A DNA stretch of 64,000 bases, taken from Anastrepha obliqua. Lineage: Eukaryota; Arthropoda; Insecta; Diptera; Tephritidae. Below the pieces are notes generated by a model. It saw only the letters and a program-made list of their open reading frames with translations, ran no database searches and was not told the origin of the DNA. A program made the translations under genes and the position numbers. This document shows positions 23,207 to 35,539 of this stretch, piece after piece. Position 1 is the first letter of the stretch; every line of letters begins with the position of its first letter. Where the stretch lies: NCBI RefSeq assembly GCF_027943255.1, contig NC_072892.1:120483792-120547791 (forward strand), given 5' to 3'.

Positions 23207-23695
23207 AAATTCTTCTTCTTAATTAGCGCGATAACCGCTTACGCGATTTTGGTCGAGTTTAACAAAGCGCGCTAGTCGTTTCTTTCTCGTGCTAACTGGC
23301 GCTAGTTGGACACACCAACGCAGAGGACGCCTTCCTCTTCCTCTGCTACCCCCAGCTGGTACCGCATCGAATACATTCAGAGCCGGAGTAAAAGTCCAAA
23401 AATCTTGCGCAAAATCTTTCTCTCAAACATTCCAAGCGTCGCTTCATTGGACATTGTCATCGTCCACGCTTCTGCGACATACGTTAAGACTGGCATGGTG
23501 AGAGCCTTGTAAAGTGCTAGTTTTGTTTGGCGAGAGAGGACTTTACTACTCAATTGTCTAGTTAGTCAAAAGTTGGCAAGAGGGTTTCTCTGTTCGATTT
23601 CACGGCTGACAATATTGTGCCTGAGCGATTGAGTTCTACAGCTCTCACGATCCTCTCCAACACCAGGTTAAAGAAGTCACATGAACTCACGAACT
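23207..23695 (-). pseudogene. RTE-like LINE relic with 3' tail
   Basis: The minus-strand tail CGCGCTAATTAAGAAGAAG (ending near 23,210) is the RTE 3' end. Upstream are VPAGG-like sequence, a KIFGL-type stretch, LALYKALTMPVLTYVAEAW, RQLSSKVLSRQTK, and FFNLVLERIVRA. These are in the same order as the 17.8-kb copy but with the YADD segment and part of the post-RT region deleted. Frameshifts are present. It is a truncated, internally deleted insertion. Confidence 0.8.
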
Positions 23696-23754
23696 CTATA
23701 GTATGTTCTGAATCAAGGAAAATAATTATTTGTGACATATTTTCTTTAAGGGGT

Positions 23755-24199
23755 TTTTTTCGTCGACAAATATTCCTGTACTGAAGAGACCCACAGTTAG
23801 TGCCGACCTAAGTTCAATAGAACACCTCTGGGACATTCTTAGCAAGCAGTTTTATAAAGACAAGGATGTAATCCTAGTGCAGCTTCAAAAAGCTATTCAA
23901 GAGGAAAGCGCGAAAATCATCCGTAGTGTCCCTCAGTCACTCGTAAATTGGAAGCCACGACGACTAGTATCAGTTACAATAAATAAAAGAGGGCATACGA
24001 TCAATTAAATATTATTTTATATATTTCTCTTTTCTTCTTGGGTTTTATATTAGTTTTGTACCGTATTACCTATTTTCTTTTACGCCCTTGAAAATCATTA
24101 AATTTTTACAATAAAAATTAAAATAAATGGATTAACTTCTGATATTTATTACAAAAAAAAAACTGTTTTTCAGTGTTCCATATATCTATTTCGCGTAGT
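23755..24199 (+). mobile_element. Tc1-like element, 3' part
   Basis: The translation from about 23,775 gives NIPVLKRPTVSADLSSIEHL WDIL, the third catalytic region of Tc1-type (DD34E) transposases. It then gives a C-terminus ending SLVNWKPRRLVSVTINKRGH followed by a stop. About 200 bp of AT-rich 3' region lead to an end reading ATCTATTTCGCGTAGTG, followed by TA at 24,200-24,201. The Ser-Ala-Asp in place of the usual Ser-Pro-Asp shows decay. Everything upstream of the third motif is missing. Confidence 0.7.
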
Positions 24200-24201
24200 G
24201 T

Positions 24202-25520
24202 ATATGTATGTATATGAGACAGCTCTAAAAATATAGAATAATTTTCTTGTTTGTTTGTTCAATGCTTACAAATATTTTTTTACATCTGCTTTAATAAGTA
24301 CGACAGAGAAAAAGTGAAAAATTTTGCGCTAAATAACGTTTAGTGTTATCTGGGTTAATTTATAAGGGAAGTAATTTTGGTTTTTATGCAAATCTACCTT
24401 TACCTGCCTCACTTTTTCGCTCTTCAAATACCATAAACTTTTGCCTTCATAATGGCAAATGCTTGTAATCGTAAATCAATTGTATGTTACTCATCTGCAA
24501 CTATTCTATGTCTGATTGCCAAAATATGACAAATCCTTTTCTCATTTGGCTGGCATACATACATATGCACATATTTACACTAAACTAATGAAAATAGTTG
24601 GTTTCCCTTCAACACCGAAATCAACATGAATTGCACAATTTTTACACTGCAAATCCATCGATTGTGTGCTTAGGCCTACGAAATCCGATTTGTGTGAAAC
24701 ATGAGCATACGAGCATACACGCACTCGAATCCATAGAAGTGTGTGGGGGGAGGAGAAAAATTTTGAGGCAAACCTAGATATTATATACTAGAAATGTGTT
24801 CGCAGTAGTCACTTAAATGGTAGATTCCTTATGAAAAGAAAAACAAATGAACTTCGAGTTGTGCAAAAGCCGAAAGTCGGCGTGCTTTCGTGCATGTATG
24901 TATGTATGTGTGCGCAATCATATTTGTGCGAATGCGAGTTGGTGTGTGGTTTTGACGGCTATGCTGGCAGACAGCCAATTTATTTTATTTTTCCGCATTT
25001 AACTGCTCACTTGAATCGACTTTATATTTCTCAATTTACCTTTTTTGTCGTTATGTCTTGGGCACGATGTGAAAATTCGAAGATATGTTTTTCTTGTTGT
25101 TAATATTTTGGCATGTAAATGTAGAAACTGCGTTTTTCTTTTTTTTGGTTATTTTGTTTCCTTTTTTGTTATTTTATGCATATTACTTTTCAGTGTTGGG
25201 TTGAATAATCCTTTTACTGGCTACTGACAGCGAAAAACCTTTTAAAAATAGTGTTTATCATGATTTTTTTTCCCTTCCCAAAAGCAAGACTTTCTTTCAT
25301 TTTAGTATATCTAAGAAGAACCATTTTTTCTATCTCACAAGCCCGTCGTTTTTCATTGTTTGCTGATTTCTGATGTATTTCAATGCTTTGTGTTAATACG
25401 AGGTGTGGCTACCAAATAATCAGATTGATTCTGGTATAAAGAAATTACGCGCGCATCAAAAATTAAGAATGTGTCGCTCGACATTAGCTGGAATGACTTT
25501 GATTTTCTGATGGCTAAGGA
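24202..25520. other. No gene recognised
   Basis: AT-rich unique-looking DNA with a TGTATGTATGTA run at 24,893-24,912. The 90-codon frame at 24,831-25,103 spans this repeat and shows no family features. Confidence 0.45.
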
Positions 25521-25522
25521 TG

Positions 25523-25812
25523 GCGGTCGCCATAGCTGAGTGGGTTGGTGCGTGACTATCATTTGGAATTCAGATAGAACGAAGGTTACATTTTTTTATT
25601 TATTTATATTCTTCTAATAGCAGTGGCCCCTCGTCAGCCAATGGCAAACCTCCGAGTGTATTTCTGATATGAAAAAGTTCCTCATAAAAAATAGCTGCCG
25701 TTCAGAGTCGGCTTGAAACTGTAGGTCCCTTCATTTGTGGAATAGCATCAAATGCATGCCACAAATAAGAGGAGGAGCTCGGCGAAATTCCCAAAATGGG
25801 TGTACGCGTTCC
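25523..25812 (+). repeat. tRNA-derived SINE, diverged copy
   Basis: Recognisable A box region (CATAGCTGAGTGGGTTGGTG), then GTGACTATCATTTGGAATTC. After a T-rich insertion come GGCAAACCTCCGAGTGTATT, TTCAGAGTCGGCTTGAAAC, GTCCCTTCATTTGTGGAAT and GAGGAGGAGCTCGGCGAAAT. It stops at GGTGTACGCG without the CCAATTA end. The B box is damaged (GAAGGTTACATTT). Confidence 0.85.
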
Positions 25813-26261
25813 CCAAAAATGTATGTATAACAAAAAACTTGACAGTTGTTTAGCGCGAAACCTTCGCTTTAGAATGCAGCTCACTTTGCTTCTGTAAAAA
25901 AATCTGTTTTGCTATAGAATTCCTTCGCTCTGAAGTTGCTTCTTTGCTTCTTATTCAGATAAATGTAACGATTTATTTTGGAATTTTACATGACTTTTTT
26001 TATTTTTCTTCTCCACATGTATTTTGTACATCTCTGTTGACCTTAAGTATGTTTTTAATAATTAGGTAAGGAATTTATAAACGTCGCTTAATGGCCAGTG
26101 CCAAACATAGCAATTGATAAATTGGTTTCGTCAGGAGGTGGTATGTCTGCGGTGAGCAAAATATAAAGTCGTGGTCCTAGAACGCTTCGCTTCGGAACTC
26201 GAACTATTATTTGATGAACATCTGAACAACTATTGTTATATTTAAGTTAGAAACTCCGGTT
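25813..26261. other. No gene recognised
   Basis: AT-rich DNA between a SINE and a LINE relic, with no readable motif. Confidence 0.4.
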
Positions 26262-28160
26262 GGTTAGGTTGCTGTTTATGCTCAAATAGTGAAAAGATGG
26301 TGTCTGACTGACACAGCCCAGACCCAATTAGCACAAAATATGCCATTTTGATATACCTCTTGTGAAACCACTGCTTTTTATTAGTCGAACCATCTTCATT
26401 TAATTATGAAACTGTCTCTTTCGTCTATTTTCTTTTCGCCAATTCCTTTAAAGTTGACCATCGAAAATTCCCACAGCATTCTATGTAGAAGTGCGGCCAG
26501 ACTTGAGAACTCATACAGATAGGAAAACACTGTTTCTTTAGATTCTTTTTGATTGCAGCTTCTACATCTCTCGTTGTACCGCTATCTCATCTTGCTGGCA
26601 TAATCTTCCAAAGGTCAGTGTCCGGTTATTGTTTACATAATTCTGAATATGTCTACTCGTGGCTTTCTTAACAACTCGAGAAATGGCGAGAAGATCTCCC
26701 TTTTGTTCATTCCTTGGGGACAGTCTATTTCCACTGCTTCGGACTCTTTATAAGATGCCTCCTGTCTTGCCAGTTCATCAGTTTTCTCATCTCCTTCTGT
26801 GTTCCTAAAACCAGGTACCCAGATAAGAGTGAAGTCTGTTGTGTGCGCTAAAGAATTAAGTTCTTATTTGCATTATCTGATGATATTTGAATTGGTTGTA
26901 GGTGACTTTAAAGCTAAGATGGCTGCTTGACTGCCAGTAAAAATGCATACTTCTGATAGTTGTTGTGGATGGGTTTTAATTATCCTGAAAGCTTCCGTTA
27001 TCCCGAGAACTTCTACGTGAAAAATACTATTCCAATTCCCCAAGCGAAAGTATTTGGAAATTTCTAGGTCTTTCGAATATACACTGGCGCTAACGCCGCA
27101 ATCCATCTTGGGTCCATCAGTGTAAAGTGCAATTGTATTCTCTTTGATTATTCAATTCAAATCCCATTCCTTTCGCATGGCTTTTGGCTGTTTAAAATAA
27201 CACTGTGAACAAACGTCCTAACATTCCAAAAACTACCTTTTTTATCTTGAAGGCGGTATTCGTTGCTAACAATACTTGTAAAGGTAAACCAGGTAAAGAT
27301 GCCTCTGCCAGGCCTAATCTCATAGTTCCACTTATTCCAGCGCAGTCAAAATGTAGTATTACTGTTTTTATTCTGTGAATTGAGCCTTTGTGCCACACTT
27401 TGCCAAACGCTTTCGCAACGTCCAAAAATACTGCCACACAGTAACGATTATTTCAAGATCCAAATGGATTTTATGTGTAGGATCTGTTAGACGGTCGAAT
27501 ACTTTTCTCTAGATCCAAATTTATGATCCTGTTTTCATGTCATATCCAACTTGAGTATCCGACTTATTATTTTTGCGAAATGATAATAGAAGTTGTTCTG
27601 GTTGTTGATTTTCATTTCTTCCTCATTTGACAGAACTTTTTCGAAGTATTTTGCTAGAGTTCTCACCTTTTCCTTTTTTGTAACGGGCCATGAGTTGTTA
27701 TATTTCTTGAATGGTGCTTGATGTTTTATTTATGTCAAATTTTTTCGTTCGTTTCTATAAATATTACTTTATATCGTGATTGGGAGTGAGCCTCTTCAAA
27801 TAGTTTTCGTAAAATAAAAAATTATTTCTCTTACTTAAAGTATCCTTTAGAACTTTTTTAGCTATGCTTTCGTTTGTCGTCGGGTGATCTAGTTTTTCAC
27901 CTTCTTTTTCTTGAGTTTCTTTTCTAACTTTCTTTTATAATAATTTGCTTCTTAATAGAAACGCGAGTTGCTGCTGTATTTGACATATTTGCTTGCTTTG
28001 GTGTCGATCTGGTCCCTGCTTCTAGGACTACGTCGTTGAAGTGAATATAGGCAGGTTTAATGTCGAGTTGCGCCTTTAATATCAGATTTGGTATAAGCTG
28101 CTCCTCAATATGTTGGCGGAAGTCTTTCCAGTGATGTATCTATAGGTTTAATATTACATT
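26262..28160 (-). pseudogene. Jockey-like LINE with RNase H, long decayed copy
   Basis: On the minus strand, from high to low coordinates, the relic shows: HWKDFRQHIEEQLIPN and KPAYIHFNDVVLEA (linker after the endonuclease); NSWPVTKKEKVRTLAKYFEK VL; VAVFLDVAKAFGKVWHKG (first RT catalytic Asp); an RNase H start YTDGPKMDCGVSASVYS; TGSQAAILALKS; WVPGFRNTEGDEKTDELARQ; and a cysteine-rich tail with CRSCNQKE. The finger and palm section carrying the YADD motif is deleted, and frameshifts abound. The 3' end lies in GGTTGGTTAGGTTGC near 26,262. The Jockey-clade call rests on the linker; an RNase H in such an element would be notable. Confidence 0.7.
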
Positions 28161-29635
28161 TTTAATTGGTTATGGCTTATGTTTTTGGTTATGCAAAAAT
28201 CGTTAAAGTCTGGAATTTTTTTTGTGTCAGTTAGCCTGTTCTCGGGTACTTAAAAATTGGGAATTGGTTTCGCAAATTGCATTTATGAATGAAAGGTTTT
28301 TAAGAAATTGGTTGAAAAGATATTTAAAATATGAACGAAAAGACCTTGAAGATGAATCGCTCCCAAGGCGTTCTTCTAAATGGCGAAGGATTCAAAGTTA
28401 AAATCAGTGATACTCGTTTTTTAGGATATTCATAAGATTATACACATTCCCTTGGTCTCTGAAGGGCAATTATCAATGGGAATTTCTTCTAAAATAGTTC
28501 TTGATAAATAACGTGGAAAAGTAATGAAAAGTAATTGGGGAAACACACATCATGGGTTTTCCACTCAGGCAATTCTGTGAAGTGGTTTCTAACCAAGTAT
28601 AGTGACCCAGTAATTCACTTTATTCCTCTCATCTTGCACCATGGGACTGCTGTATACAAAAGTGGCTTCTTTCTGTATATAAAGTCTGCTTTAAAAGTAG
28701 CACAACCTTGAGAAGCTGTCGGAAGAATACTTCCATCACTGCTTCGAATAATTACTCACTTAGAGATTTGTGAGGATAGAAGAGACGCGTACTTGTATTG
28801 GGAATATGTTAATGAGTAAATTTGTGTGAAATACAAACTAAATGATTTACCGTGTCCGTGTCCCCATTTAATGGGCCACACCTAGTAAACAAGTTTTTGT
28901 CTGTAAGAGTGTATTTACTTTACGGTGGCAAAGGGCATGAAACACAAATAAGCTAACGAAAGCAAAAGAAAAAAAAAAACACAAAATAATGAAAGAACAA
29001 TATTGAGCGAGGAAATACGAGTAAAAAATTGATTGCTTTCTCAGGTAAATTGTGTGAAGCAGACAATTGAGCAACTAAACGGTGAAAATTATGAAAGGCT
29101 ATAGGTAAATCTTGCCCAGTAGAATGAGAGGTGAAACGTCCCAAAGCGAAAAATAAAAGAGTATTTCTTTTGGCACACAACTGGGACAATGATTTTTTTT
29201 TTGTTTTTTGTTTTAAGGCACAGAAAAGGTGGTACACGCAGCTCTGTTTTTACATGGTAGCTACGTTCTTTCGAAATGCGTGCAAAAAAAGTCGTTAAAA
29301 TACATGGGACATATGGTAAATTTGGGCACAGATTCCACAACTTAAAAAAGTCACGTACGATTTAAAAACTTTAAATATTTTCCAAAAAACCGAGAAAAAG
29401 AAGTGATATTGGAATCTATATTACATTAGTATTTATAAAACAAAAACCATTCATTTTTATTATAAACAAAAAAACAAAATTAAAATTTGTGTACAGTGAA
29501 ACTTTAAGCCACAAGTACAAACGTTATAAAAATTCAAATCAAAATTAAGAAAAAAAATAAATTTTACACACAACTATTCATAGTTCCATGCACGTTTATT
29601 ACGGATTGGACCAAAAATGCTATCATCAGTATATA
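28161..29635. other. Mostly unassigned; possible mariner linker
   Basis: At 28,285-28,395 the plus strand reads LRNWLKRYLKYERKDLEDES, which resembles the mariner linker after the DNA-binding domain, but nothing else of a transposase is clear. The 28,900-29,340 part has overlapping minus-strand frames of 68-94 codons without recognisable motifs. The remainder is AT-rich. Confidence 0.3.
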
Positions 29636-30578
29636 AAAGGTTGTCCAATAAGAGGTGTTATTCCCGTAAAATAACACTGGTTTCGTTGCTTGTGTGGCAC
29701 CTAGCGCCGCCTTGTTGAAAATAAACGTTGTCCAGATCAATAACATCCAATTCCGGCCATAAAAAATCGTTAATCATCTCTCGATAGCGCAATCCATTCA
29801 CCGTAACTGTTGCTCCAGCTTCATTTTCGAAAAAGTAAGGTCCAATGACTCCGCTGGACCATAAGCCGCACCAAAAAGTCGCACGTTGAGGATAGAGAGG
29901 CTTTCCAACAATAACTCTAAGGATTTTCTGAGCGACAGATCCGACAGTTTTGCTTATTGACGAAGCCTTCGAGGTGGAAATAGGCCTAATCACTCAAGAT
30001 GATTTTGCGATGGAATTCCGGATCCTTTTGATGCATTTCAACGACCCAATCAGCAAAGACACGACGTTGTTGATGATCGGCCGGCTTGAGTTCTTGTGTT
30101 GACTGGACTTTATAAGCCTTAAGACCCAAATCTTTATGCAAAAACCGTGTAGTGACATTTGTGGAATGTCTAATTTCAAAGAGCGACGAGGAATGGACAA
30201 ACCTGTGTTTCCTTCGACAGTTTCGGCTACAACAGCAATATTTTCGATTTTCGGCTGTTCTTGAGCGACGTGCACGGGTTTTATTCTTCACATCACTAAC
30301 TTGTCCTAACAGCTCGAATTGTTTCACCAATTTCTGTATTGTGGTCCAAAAAGGTGTTTCATGATGACCCAAAAATGTTCGAGTTTTACGAACCGTCTCT
30401 GTCAAATTTTCACTATTTTTATAGTGAATCATTTCGGTGCGTTGTTTAAGCGTGTATAGTTCCATTTTTATTAATGGTGTAGTTTCTACTTGTCAAATAT
30501 CAAAAATGACAGCTTCAAAAGTGACATCTACCGAAATAGTGGGCTATTCAAATTAACACCTGTTATTGGAAAACCCTT
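29636..30578 (-). mobile_element. Internally deleted mariner-like element, family M1
   Basis: The minus-strand left end reads AAAGGGTTTTCCAATAACAG GTGTTA and the other end reads AAAGGTTGTCCAATAAGAGG TGTTA. TA flanks both (29,634-29,635 and 30,579-30,580). At 943 bp it keeps the N-terminal and central coding region and lacks the C-terminal third. Its deletion is the opposite of that in the 22.6-kb copy. Confidence 0.88.
29658..30465 (-). pseudogene. M1 transposase, N-terminus and core
   Basis: Two frames in tandem. The 159-codon frame starts MELYTLKQRTEMIHYKNSEN, continues FLGHHETPFWTTIQKLVKQF (DNA-binding helices) and ends near FHRKIILSD, the first catalytic Asp region. The 111-codon frame carries FWCGLWSSGVIGPYFFENEA, MINDFLWPELDVIDLDNVYF and QQGGARCHTSN. 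In the last motif the second catalytic Asp of QQDGA is replaced by Gly. The third catalytic region is deleted, the frame ending just before the inverted repeat. Both the frame break and the Asp-to-Gly change show it is dead. Confidence 0.85.
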
Positions 30579-30737
30579 TAGTACACCATATGTCAGATAT
30601 TATGCCAGATGTGTCGAGTCCACCTGTCGGTTGTTTTTTTCGAATTTGTACCGGCTTCTTTTGGTTTATTCGTTATAACAAAGTCTGTTATTAACCAATG
30701 GTTTTTGCTTTCTCGAGTTGTTTATATGCAAAGTGTA

Positions 30738-30958
30738 CAAAGTGGCGCAAAATTAATCACTCTATCGGAAAATTTATAATTTTTTTGCAAATGCCGTCAT
30801 ATTTGGCACTTGTGAACTGAACAGCTGCAGTATACAAACAGACAAGTAACAGAACGCGCAAAGGTTCAATAAAGATTTCCATCATTCAAAATAAATTTTT
30901 TATTCCGTAAAAAAATTATTCAAAAATAAAATTTGATGATAAATTTTGCGCCACCTGG
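30738..30958. mobile_element. 221-bp TA-flanked MITE, family M2
   Basis: The left end CAAAGTGGCGCAAAATTAAT CA is matched by the reverse complement of the right end, CCAGGTGGCGCAAAATTTAT CA. TA dinucleotides sit at 30,736-30,737 and 30,959-30,960. The interior is AT-rich and non-coding. The structure is that of a mariner-type miniature element. A related internal segment occurs at 39,588-39,690. Confidence 0.85.
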
Positions 30959-32035
30959 TACAACATTTGTTATCCAGCCAGGCGCGACCAAGATTACTTT
31001 GAAATTTTAATGCACAGTCCTAAAATGTACTTATTGCTCTTACAAGGAAAAGTCTTACTTGAGAAGATCTCCTTTTTGGAATTATGTTTTGTTTGGAAAA
31101 AAATTGTTTTTGATATTTGTGCAAGAACAAAAATTCCGTGGGGAAAACTGTATTAGTGAACCGTGTTATTACAAAGCCGTGTGTTTCAGGGTATTTCTAA
31201 AGATATTTTACTCTAGGGAGTGCTGTCATGAGAAATATTTTTTAATAACTTTGAAATCGAAGAGGGCGTAATTTGGGATATTCTCTATGAAGGATCTTGG
31301 TGGCAATTAATCTGCTGAGGCTTTGCTGTCGAATTCTCTCTTGAGTTTTGCCAGACCACGATTTCAAAAATTTTCTATCCATGCGGGAGAGAAGGTGAAG
31401 AGTCTCCTAATGGAACAACGCAACAACGTTGCCGCTTGGATTGCCAATCAGGAGGCTTAAAATAATGCACAAGTTTATAGTCCTGGCTCTTCCCACACAT
31501 TTCTATTTTTCTCTTTTTTAGTTATTATTTGAATATAGAATTAAAAGAATAGAGCTAAGAACTCTAAATTGATAAAAATTGACATTTTGCTCGCATTTCA
31601 AAAGGGAGAAACGCCGAAATTACTTCTTCCTTAGATGTATCGAAGCAAACATTAAAAGTGAGCCAGAGTTATTGAATTCACAGGTAAAGTACCAAAAGTC
31701 CTCATTATGTCAGTTACGCAGTGCTGAAGTCACCAGCAACAATAATATCTTCATAAGGTAACGATAATTTCTTAATGGTATTCGCGAGTGGGGCATAGTC
31801 AACATTTTAATTTGGATGGTACACAGTACCAGCAAGAACTTGACGATTATTTCAGAGAATGTCGACAAAAGCTACGCTAGATTTGGACTTCACAAAACGT
31901 TTCAAGGATTCCTTAAAAAAGGCCTGCAAATTTTCGTTCCCTTTGACTGCGAAGAGGTCGTCGTACATATGTGAAGTGAACCATGTTTTTGATACGCACG
32001 CAATATAAATGAGAGAATTTTCAAAATACTATTTA
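30959..32035. other. No gene recognised
   Basis: AT-rich DNA. A short plus-strand stretch near 31,310-31,460 gives readable but unassigned protein (for instance NFLSMREKVKSLLMEQRNN), perhaps a fragment of an element I cannot place. Confidence 0.35.
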
Positions 32036-33400
32036 GGTTAGGTTGGAATGGACACACTTGGACGAAGGTAAACGTATTCGTCCTTTGTGATACCATTATA
32101 AAAGAGGTAAGGTGAAGGAGAAAACCGATGGGAGGAAAGGAGAAGGCGAGGTGGAATGCTTAGGAGAATGGGCTTAGAGTGTGTGGATTATGAACGATGA
32201 CTGTGCTGTCTTTGCGTCAACCGCTTTATGCTGCTGATGAAGTTCAACAGATTTTTAATGCCAACTGCAGCTATATCAGCAGGCGTAGCAAAGAAGTAAG
32301 AGAAAAGATGCCTAGATCTTAGCACCACGTGTACAGAGCAGCTAAGAATAATATACTGAGATGATTCTGCCTCATTCTTCATATATCCGACCCAAAAAGG
32401 ACTCGAGGTAATTCCAAGTCCCACAGCATGGTGGGAACCCGGGAGGTTCGAAAGCTGAGATTTTGTCAACCTCAGAAACTCGCCCCAGCGGCCCCAATCC
32501 ACACGTGGCCAGAAGGATTTCGCGGCCTTACAAGTTTGTGTACTTGCCCAGCGCTCGCTGAGTTGGCGCGAAGCTCTCCTTTCCAAGAGCAGACCACAGG
32601 TTATCAGGGGGATCCCAATTCTCCCCCTTCACGGGAAAATCACCTCACATGTCCTTTGTCTGGCCAGCTCATTCGCCTCACAATTTCTCGCAATATCGCC
32701 ATGACCTCGCAATATCGCCATGACCAGGAACCCGGATGAGGCTTATATCAAAGAATTCGGACGCAGTCGAAAGTAAGACCTGGCATTTCCTAACCAGTTT
32801 CGAATGCACCGTCACTGACTCGGGGGCCCTAATTGCCACTGGGCTTTCAGACTAAACATTTACTTTCTTGACATATAGTATGCATGTGAGCACCCAATCA
32901 GCTGCCTCCTTGATTGCGGCTATCTCTGCCAGGAACACACTGCAGTCGTCCCATAACCTGAATTTGAGTCTGATGGGGAGCCCCTCGCAAAAAACTGCTC
33001 CGCCAGCCTTTCCTTCTTACTTCAATCCATCCGTGAACAAGTTCATCAGGGCCTGTCCCCAAGTGTAGCCCCCCGTCCACTCTTGATGGAGTTTGAGTGG
33101 AGAAAGGTCCGGTTGGTCTAAGCGAGGGTATACATGGATCCGTTGACAGGGGGATGAACTCAAAGTTTCTAAGGATGCTTGAGTGCCCATAAGTGAGGTT
33201 TAGCCTGTATTCTGAACCCGTCAGTCTGATTACGTTACGTACAGCGGCAATTCGGCCTGCGATGTCTACGGGTACCACATTTAACATTGCGTTGAGTGCC
33301 AGAGTAGGAGTTGTTCGAAGCGCCCCACTGATTCCAATGAGTGGCGACCTTTGAACTCCCTCTAGCATCATCATCAATGTCATCCTTTCAAGATTGGATT
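32036..33400 (-). pseudogene. LINE relic: end of RT plus RNase H
   Basis: Minus-strand translation of 32,898-33,383 gives VQRSPLIGISGALRTTPTLA LNAML, the thumb region after a LINE reverse transcriptase. It continues with LTGSEYRLNLTYGHSS and an HGWIEV-type stretch. Lower coordinates carry AEIAAIKEAADW and a VPGHGDIAR-type motif from the RNase H domain, in several frames. The 3' side ends near 32,036 in ACCTAACCTAA on the minus strand, a tail also seen at 44.9 kb. Frame changes and stops make it a dead 5'-truncated copy. Similarity in RNase H suggests it belongs with the 45-kb and 57-kb relics. Confidence 0.72.
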
Positions 33401-35535
33401 TACAACTCTACTTTAGACGAAAGACCCTGCTTTCTACAGAAATTTTACCTTTATGATATGAAATTCAGCCTGCAGTAAGCAAGCCACACCACTCAAATAT
33501 GTGAAAAGTTATGCCACATTGCTTGTGAAAGGGTTAAAAGTTTAGGTCTTCCTTACTCGTTTAAGATATTTGAGGTTTGGTTCTTCTGGAAATACTTCGT
33601 AAGGGTTCGTAGAACTTAGTAAAACTAATATAAGTTTTTTGTTTCCTCCTGCATTGCTCGCGTATGAGAGTTTTTCAAGAGGACAAACAAACTATCTCTC
33701 AAATATGTAATATGATTGCACACGAGAATGTAAGTAGCGCTGAGGAGTAGTTGAAAGGGTGAACTACTACTGGGTATATGGTATTTTATGTAGCTTTCTA
33801 TGTATGTATGTATTTGGAAGGGAGTTGTGGTCGTGGCCATTCATTTCAGCTTCTCTTTTTTTTATTATTTAGGTTGTATTAAGGTGTATTTGGGTAATGC
33901 TTGTTAGCTTGAGAAAGTAAAAGGTGAAAATGTGGCATTACTAAGCCAACAATGGATTTAAAAAGCTCCTTTGAAGTCAGTAACTGCATTAAGAAAGGCT
34001 GATAGCGGGGAAAGCGATAAATTAATTTTGATTAATTCGGTATAAATTTTGTTTGGTGTCTATGAGAGAGTTGGTGTGAAGCCAAGTTTCTGACGCCAAT
34101 AAATTATGCATAACAAATGCGATTTGGAATCGATGTTCCGCCTAAAGAATAAACGAATTGCAAAGTCGGAAAAATAAAATGATCAAAAGCATTTTACGGC
34201 GTATTAAACATATTCCCTCCGGAATACATATAGATTATATATTACCAAGTTCTGACCTTGCCAGCTCTATTTAGTACTTATGGAATCAAACAAACTCACT
34301 GACAACGGGAGTTGTAGCTTTTAATATCAGACGGACGAACGAAAATATTGGTTTTACCATATAAAGTGGGCCTAGTTTTTATCCGATTTCAATAATATCG
34401 GATCTAAATAAAGTGGGTGGCATTACGTATATCACATTTGGGTCCACGTTTTTAAGTAGCTATCAAGATCTGACCATTTGTACAAAAGTGGGCGTGGTAC
34501 TGTCCATTTGCAAATATTTTACTTGCGTCGTATTACGTTTTTGGTCTCTTTATTTGTACTCAACTAAAATTAAGTAATTTTGCTTTTTTATTACAGAGAT
34601 TTCTTGTTTTGTTTGGTTTTTTTTGCCTTGGTAATTACCATTCTATGTTGTGGTTATTGATGGTTTTCGCCTACTTCCAATATGAACCTACCTAAAACAA
34701 AGTGCAAGGTGCCTACCAAGCCTACGTTGAATTATAGCAGTTTCGCTAGGTTCATCGTGCGCACAGACGGGGTCCTAAGGATTAACGGGTTATATATCTT
34801 GTGAGCCTGAAAAAATAGACGATTGCTATAATTTTTTCTAAATATGTTTTAGAACTTTTATTCAAATGAGGCATATATCATACTGAAGGCTAACTCTCTA
34901 AGAATACATTTTGATGTTTTTATTTTAAAAAATGTTATTATAATATATATTGTGGATACCGCCACTCCTCCGAAACGCCGTTTTTTAGAAGAGGCTTGCG
35001 GTGATCACTATAGCGCATGAGCAGATCAACTGAAATCAAAAAAAATTAAATGATTATTGAAGAAAAAAGTTTTTAGTGAATCTGAACAGTTTATTTACCC
35101 AAACAAATTTTTCTCGATATGAAAAGCGTTTTGCACCACAAAAACGATTTCTGAGGGATTCAAAAATTAAAAAAAAAATAATTCCAGCGAACTATGCAAA
35201 TATTTATTAAAAGCGAACCGTTCAGATTCACGAGGTTGTAACTTCGAATAATAAAAAAAAAGTTTATGCAAATCGGTCAAATAGTTTTTGATAAATAATG
35301 ATCACCGCGACGATAATTTTCAAAAAACACGACTTCGAGATAATCGCGTCTAAATTTTGCGTGCACTTCATTTATGGATAATTTGCGCGCTTCCACGGTC
35401 TGTAACTTTCTTTCTAGTGCCCCAATCTTTAAGATTTTTTGAATTTATATTTTTTAGATGATATACTTTTAGAATATGTCATAAAATATTTTTCAATTTT
35501 TTAGTCCAACACAAGGTATATAGTGGCTTTGACGC
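33401..35535. other. Unassigned AT-rich DNA with two repeat-like blocks
   Basis: A block at 34,290-34,530 carries AAGTGGGCCTAGTTTTTATC, AAAGTGGGTGGCATTACGTA and AAAGTGGGCGTGGTACTGTC as spaced variants. A block at 34,970-35,440 carries GCGGTGATCACTATAGCGCA and, 320 bp on, AATGATCACCGCGACGATAA. Both look like pieces of interspersed repeats, but I cannot classify them. No coding frame is convincing. Confidence 0.35.
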
Positions 35536-35539
35536 CAAT

